8,080 nucleotides of DNA, taken from assembly GCA_023135995.1 (NCBI GenBank), contig JAGLRY010000083.1, positions 1 to 8,080 of the forward strand, written 5' to 3'. Below are positions 6,270 to 8,080 of the stretch, in pieces. Below the pieces are notes generated by a model that saw only the letters and a list, made by a program, of their open reading frames with translations, did not search any database and was not told where the DNA came from. Source of the DNA: Candidatus Aminicenantota bacterium. GTDB taxonomy: Bacteria > Acidobacteriota > Aminicenantia > Aminicenantales > Aminicenantaceae. A program made the position numbers and the translations under genes. The first letter of the stretch is position 1; the number at the start of each line of letters is the position of its first letter.

Positions 6270-7655
6270 CTAACGAGTCAGCCATGATTGATTTTTCATA
6301 GAAAGGGCTGCTACAGGAACAATCCACCACAGGCAAAGGGCAGCAATAATGCCATAAGGAATCCCATAGAGAAAAACCGGGCTTTTGTTGGTGCGGAGAT
6401 AATAGAGAGAAAGAAAAAAGGAAAGAATTATCAATAAGGTAAGATGACGGAGAATAAAAAGAGGATTGACGAGAAAAGAATAAGTGATAATACTTAATGA
6501 AAAAATATGGATAGGATGGAGAAAATTTAAAGATAAAAAATCAAGTATAGGTAAAATACGGTGTTTTGTTCTATATCGAGAAAACATAAAACGGGCAAAG
6601 AGAATTGATTCTCGAATATAACTCCGCGCCCAGCGAAGGTACATCTTGCACATCTGACCAAACCTAGAGGGTACTCTGGTATAAACTACAGCATTCGACT
6701 GGTATCTTGTCATGTATCCTTTCTTAAGTATATTAGTTGTGAGGGCTCTATCTTCCCCGTATGTGCAGGGAGTGTTCAAGAACTTCTGGTTAACCCATTC
6801 ATGGATAAATCTCTGTAATAGAGATTTCCTGTATGCAGTGAGGGCTCCAGGACAGCAAAAAACAGCTCCATAGACACTCTGGTAAGCACGGCCGAAATCG
6901 AAGGAGATAGAGTAGCGAATGGAAAGCATTCTCGTGAGAAAATTTTCTTTTTCATTCAAAACAGCCACTCTCCCGGCAACAGCTCCTGTACTCTTATCTT
7001 TAATTAACGGAATGACAAGATTTCTGATGGCGCTACGCCCGATTTTGCTGTCAGAATCAACGGTAACTATAATCTCTCCTTTTGATTTTTTAAAACCGAC
7101 ATAAAGCGCTTTTCTCTTCCCAAGATTTTCTTTAAAATTGATAACCTTAAGATTCTCCACATATTTTTGCTTGGCTTTCCTCATGTAGAGAAAGGTACTA
7201 TCGGTTGAACCGTCGTTGATACAGATAACTTCAAGTCTATTTCTAGGATAGTTGCTGGCAAAAATAGAGTCGATAGATTTTCTGATTAATTCTTCCTCAT
7301 TTAATGCGGGCATTATCACAGAAACAAAAGGCCATCTCACTTTTTCTTCTGGTTCTATTGTTTGGGGTTTATAGCGAAACCAGATTATTGTCCGGAAAAC
7401 TATACCGCCCAGTACGATGACACCGGAGATTATCAATGGATATGTTGAAATTCTAAGAAATGTATTGCTGTGCAAAAATTCAGCCCATAGGTAGAAAATG
7501 CGAAAATAAACAGAGATAATTATTATAAAAATACTGCTTATGACAATGAGAAATACAATAAAGAGATCTATCCTTTCTCTAAATGGAAGTTTGAAAACAC
7601 GGCTTCTTGACTTAGAAGATAAGCCAATAGCATCAAGAGCTTCTTCCCACATCAC
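6270..7655 (-). CDS. Membrane glycosyltransferase, family GT2 (hyaluronan synthase/NodC-like)
   Basis: A 461-residue inner-membrane enzyme that would polymerise or transfer sugars from a nucleotide donor for a surface or secreted polysaccharide. Seen: two N-terminal membrane helices (about 31-56 and 70-92). The cytoplasmic GT-A domain has VSVIMPALNEEE (111-122), NDGSTD (147-152), the metal-binding DSD (200-202), an acceptor region with CCPGALTAYRKS (267-278), and YGEDRALT (299-306), whose D302 is the expected base. Then come RW (341-342) and about three to four C-terminal helices from 367 on, ending SWLTR. The arrangement is that of HAS, NodC and chitin synthase. The processivity motif Q(Q/R)xRW reads MYLRW here, so both glutamine positions differ. 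Start is either GTG (7655) or the next codon ATG (7652); neither has a strong ribosome site. The gene is much richer in A+T than the genes at 1359-6033 (19 G+C of 60 at 6421-6480 and 12 of 60 at 7501-7560, against 30 of 60 at 2881-2940), suggesting transfer. Sugar specificity is unknown. Confidence 0.9.
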   Translation of the reverse strand: MMWEEALDAIGLSSKSRSRVFKLPFRERIDLFIVFLIVISSIFIIIISVYFRIFYLWAEFLHSNTFLRISTYPLIISGVIVLGGIVFRTIIWFRYKPQTIEPEEKVRWPFVSVIMPALNEEELIRKSIDSIFASNYPRNRLEVICINDGSTDSTFLYMRKAKQKYVENLKVINFKENLGKRKALYVGFKKSKGEIIVTVDSDSKIGRSAIRNLVIPLIKDKSTGAVAGRVAVLNEKENFLTRMLSIRYSISFDFGRAYQSVYGAVFCCPGALTAYRKSLLQRFIHEWVNQKFLNTPCTYGEDRALTTNILKKGYMTRYQSNAVVYTRVPSRFGQMCKMYLRWARSYIRESILFARFMFSRYRTKHRILPILDFLSLNFLHPIHIFSLSIITYSFLVNPLFILRHLTLLIILSFFLSLYYLRTNKSPVFLYGIPYGIIAALCLWWIVPVAALSMKNQSWLTR

Positions 7656-7703
7656 GGCACCACGAAAGCTAAGAATGAAATGGACAATGTATTCCTTTTT
7701 ATA

Positions 7704-7733
7704 CTTATACCTTTAGAAGGAAAGAGAGGTCAA
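7704..7733 (-). promoter_or_regulatory. Promoter of the glycosyltransferase gene
   Basis: On the minus strand TTGACC (7733-7728, five of six) is followed after 18 bases by TATAAG (7709-7704, five of six). A transcript would start near 7697 and have a leader of about 42 bases before the GTG at 7655. It lies between the IS transposase end (7846) and the gene, so the glycosyltransferase need not rely on transcription from the element. Confidence 0.55.
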
Positions 7734-7789
7734 GTTCCATTTAACTGATCTTTAACAGCAAAAAAAGTAATCTTCTTTAATTTCAACAA

Positions 7790-8080
7790 CATACAGGCAC
7801 AAAAAAAACTCTTGGCATTACACTTCGCTCTTTTAAAATTTCGATTCATAGCTCACGAATTGTAGGAGGAAGAGCCACACCAACAGCCTGAAACACCTTC
7901 CCGCACGTTCCCAGACATTGTCTGCGAACTGCCAGACGCTTGGAGTTCTCTTCTATAACTGTCTCTTGAAGGGCTTTTAAATCCTGTTTGATATCAGTCC
8001 ATTTGAAGTTAAAGCCCGCATCCTCTAGCCGTCTATCGAGCTCTTTTCTCAAGACCATAAAAAATGTCGATACTTTTTTC
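7790..8080. mobile_element. Insertion sequence, one end (boundary not resolved)
   Basis: This is the non-coding end of the element that carries the transposase fragment. Downstream of its stop the minus strand continues for a few dozen bases, including GTAATGCCAAGAG followed by eight T (about 7801-7823), which may belong to the terminal inverted repeat. The other end lies outside the window, so neither the inverted repeat nor a target duplication can be demonstrated. The left limit given here is approximate. Confidence 0.4.
7846..8080 (-). CDS. IS transposase, C-terminal end only (IS4 superfamily, probably IS1634-like); 5' part beyond window
   Basis: The minus-strand frame is open from the right edge of the window to a TGA at 7848-7846, giving 77 visible residues. 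It reads KKVSTFF, then an internal methionine at 8058 and VLRKELDRRL. Further on come DLKALQETVIEE and, at the C terminus, GTCGKVFQAVGVALPPTIREL. The sequence of VLRKELxxRL, a DLxALQE stretch, GKVFQAxGVALPPT and a stop shortly after is, from memory, how DDE transposases of the IS1634/IS4 type end. The catalytic DDE residues would lie outside the window, so integrity cannot be judged. The methionine at 8058 is internal, not a start. Family-level call is inference from the C-terminal signature. Confidence 0.72.
   Translation of the reverse strand, partial: KKVSTFFMVLRKELDRRLEDAGFNFKWTDIKQDLKALQETVIEENSKRLAVRRQCLGTCGKVFQAVGVALPPTIREL

Noticed and set aside
1..8080. CRISPR arrays, tRNA or rRNA genes, toxin-antitoxin or phage-defence genes
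   Set aside because: Looked for and not seen: no regularly spaced direct repeats, no tRNA-like cloverleaf, and no proteins of those families.

Overview
The window looks like chromosome from a Gram-negative-type, probably heterotrophic bacterium. The evidence is a Tat-dependent lipoprotein signal, Sec signal peptides and exported peptidases of the kind found in protein-fermenting lineages. The mix of a DPP5-like S9 peptidase, a D-aminoacylase-type amidohydrolase and HAS/NodC-like glycosyltransferases made me think of Acidobacteriota or Candidatus Aminicenantes, but this is a guess from gene style, not a phylogenetic result.

Layout: (1) 1-897, minus strand: the C-terminal part of a 2,3-bisphosphoglycerate-independent phosphoglycerate mutase. 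It has its own near-consensus promoter and ribosome binding site but starts about 200 residues late, so the catalytic-serine half is missing. (2) 898-1358: 461 bases without a gene, rich in short inverted and direct repeats, probably a dispersed intergenic repeat. (3) 1359-3404, plus strand: an exported prolyl-oligopeptidase-family (S9, DPP5-like) peptidase. (4) 6033-3410, minus strand: a two-gene operon, with a Tat-exported N-acyl-D-amino-acid deacylase-like amidohydrolase followed 32 bases later by an exported M23 (LytM-type) peptidase. This operon converges on the S9 gene with only 5 bases between stop codons. (5) 6071-8080, minus strand: an AT-rich stretch read as a decaying surface-polysaccharide island. 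It holds the 3' end of an IS transposase (cut by the window edge), a promoter, a HAS/NodC-like membrane glycosyltransferase, and a 41-codon remnant of a sulfotransferase.

How the genes may work together: the three middle genes all act outside the cytoplasm on peptides or peptidoglycan. The S9 peptidase would trim short oligopeptides, the M23 enzyme would cut peptidoglycan cross-links, and the amidohydrolase would deacylate N-acyl-D-amino acids. This is compatible with envelope turnover or scavenging of peptides and D-amino acids, but that is inference from adjacency. The glycosyltransferase and sulfotransferase remnant once fitted a sulfated exopolysaccharide locus. A promoter for the amidohydrolase operon now lies in the debris of the sulfotransferase gene.

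I saw no RNA gene, CRISPR array, phage gene or defence system. The items most worth a second look are the N-terminally missing but apparently well-expressed phosphoglycerate mutase, the sulfotransferase remnant with a promoter in it, and the repeat-rich intergenic region.
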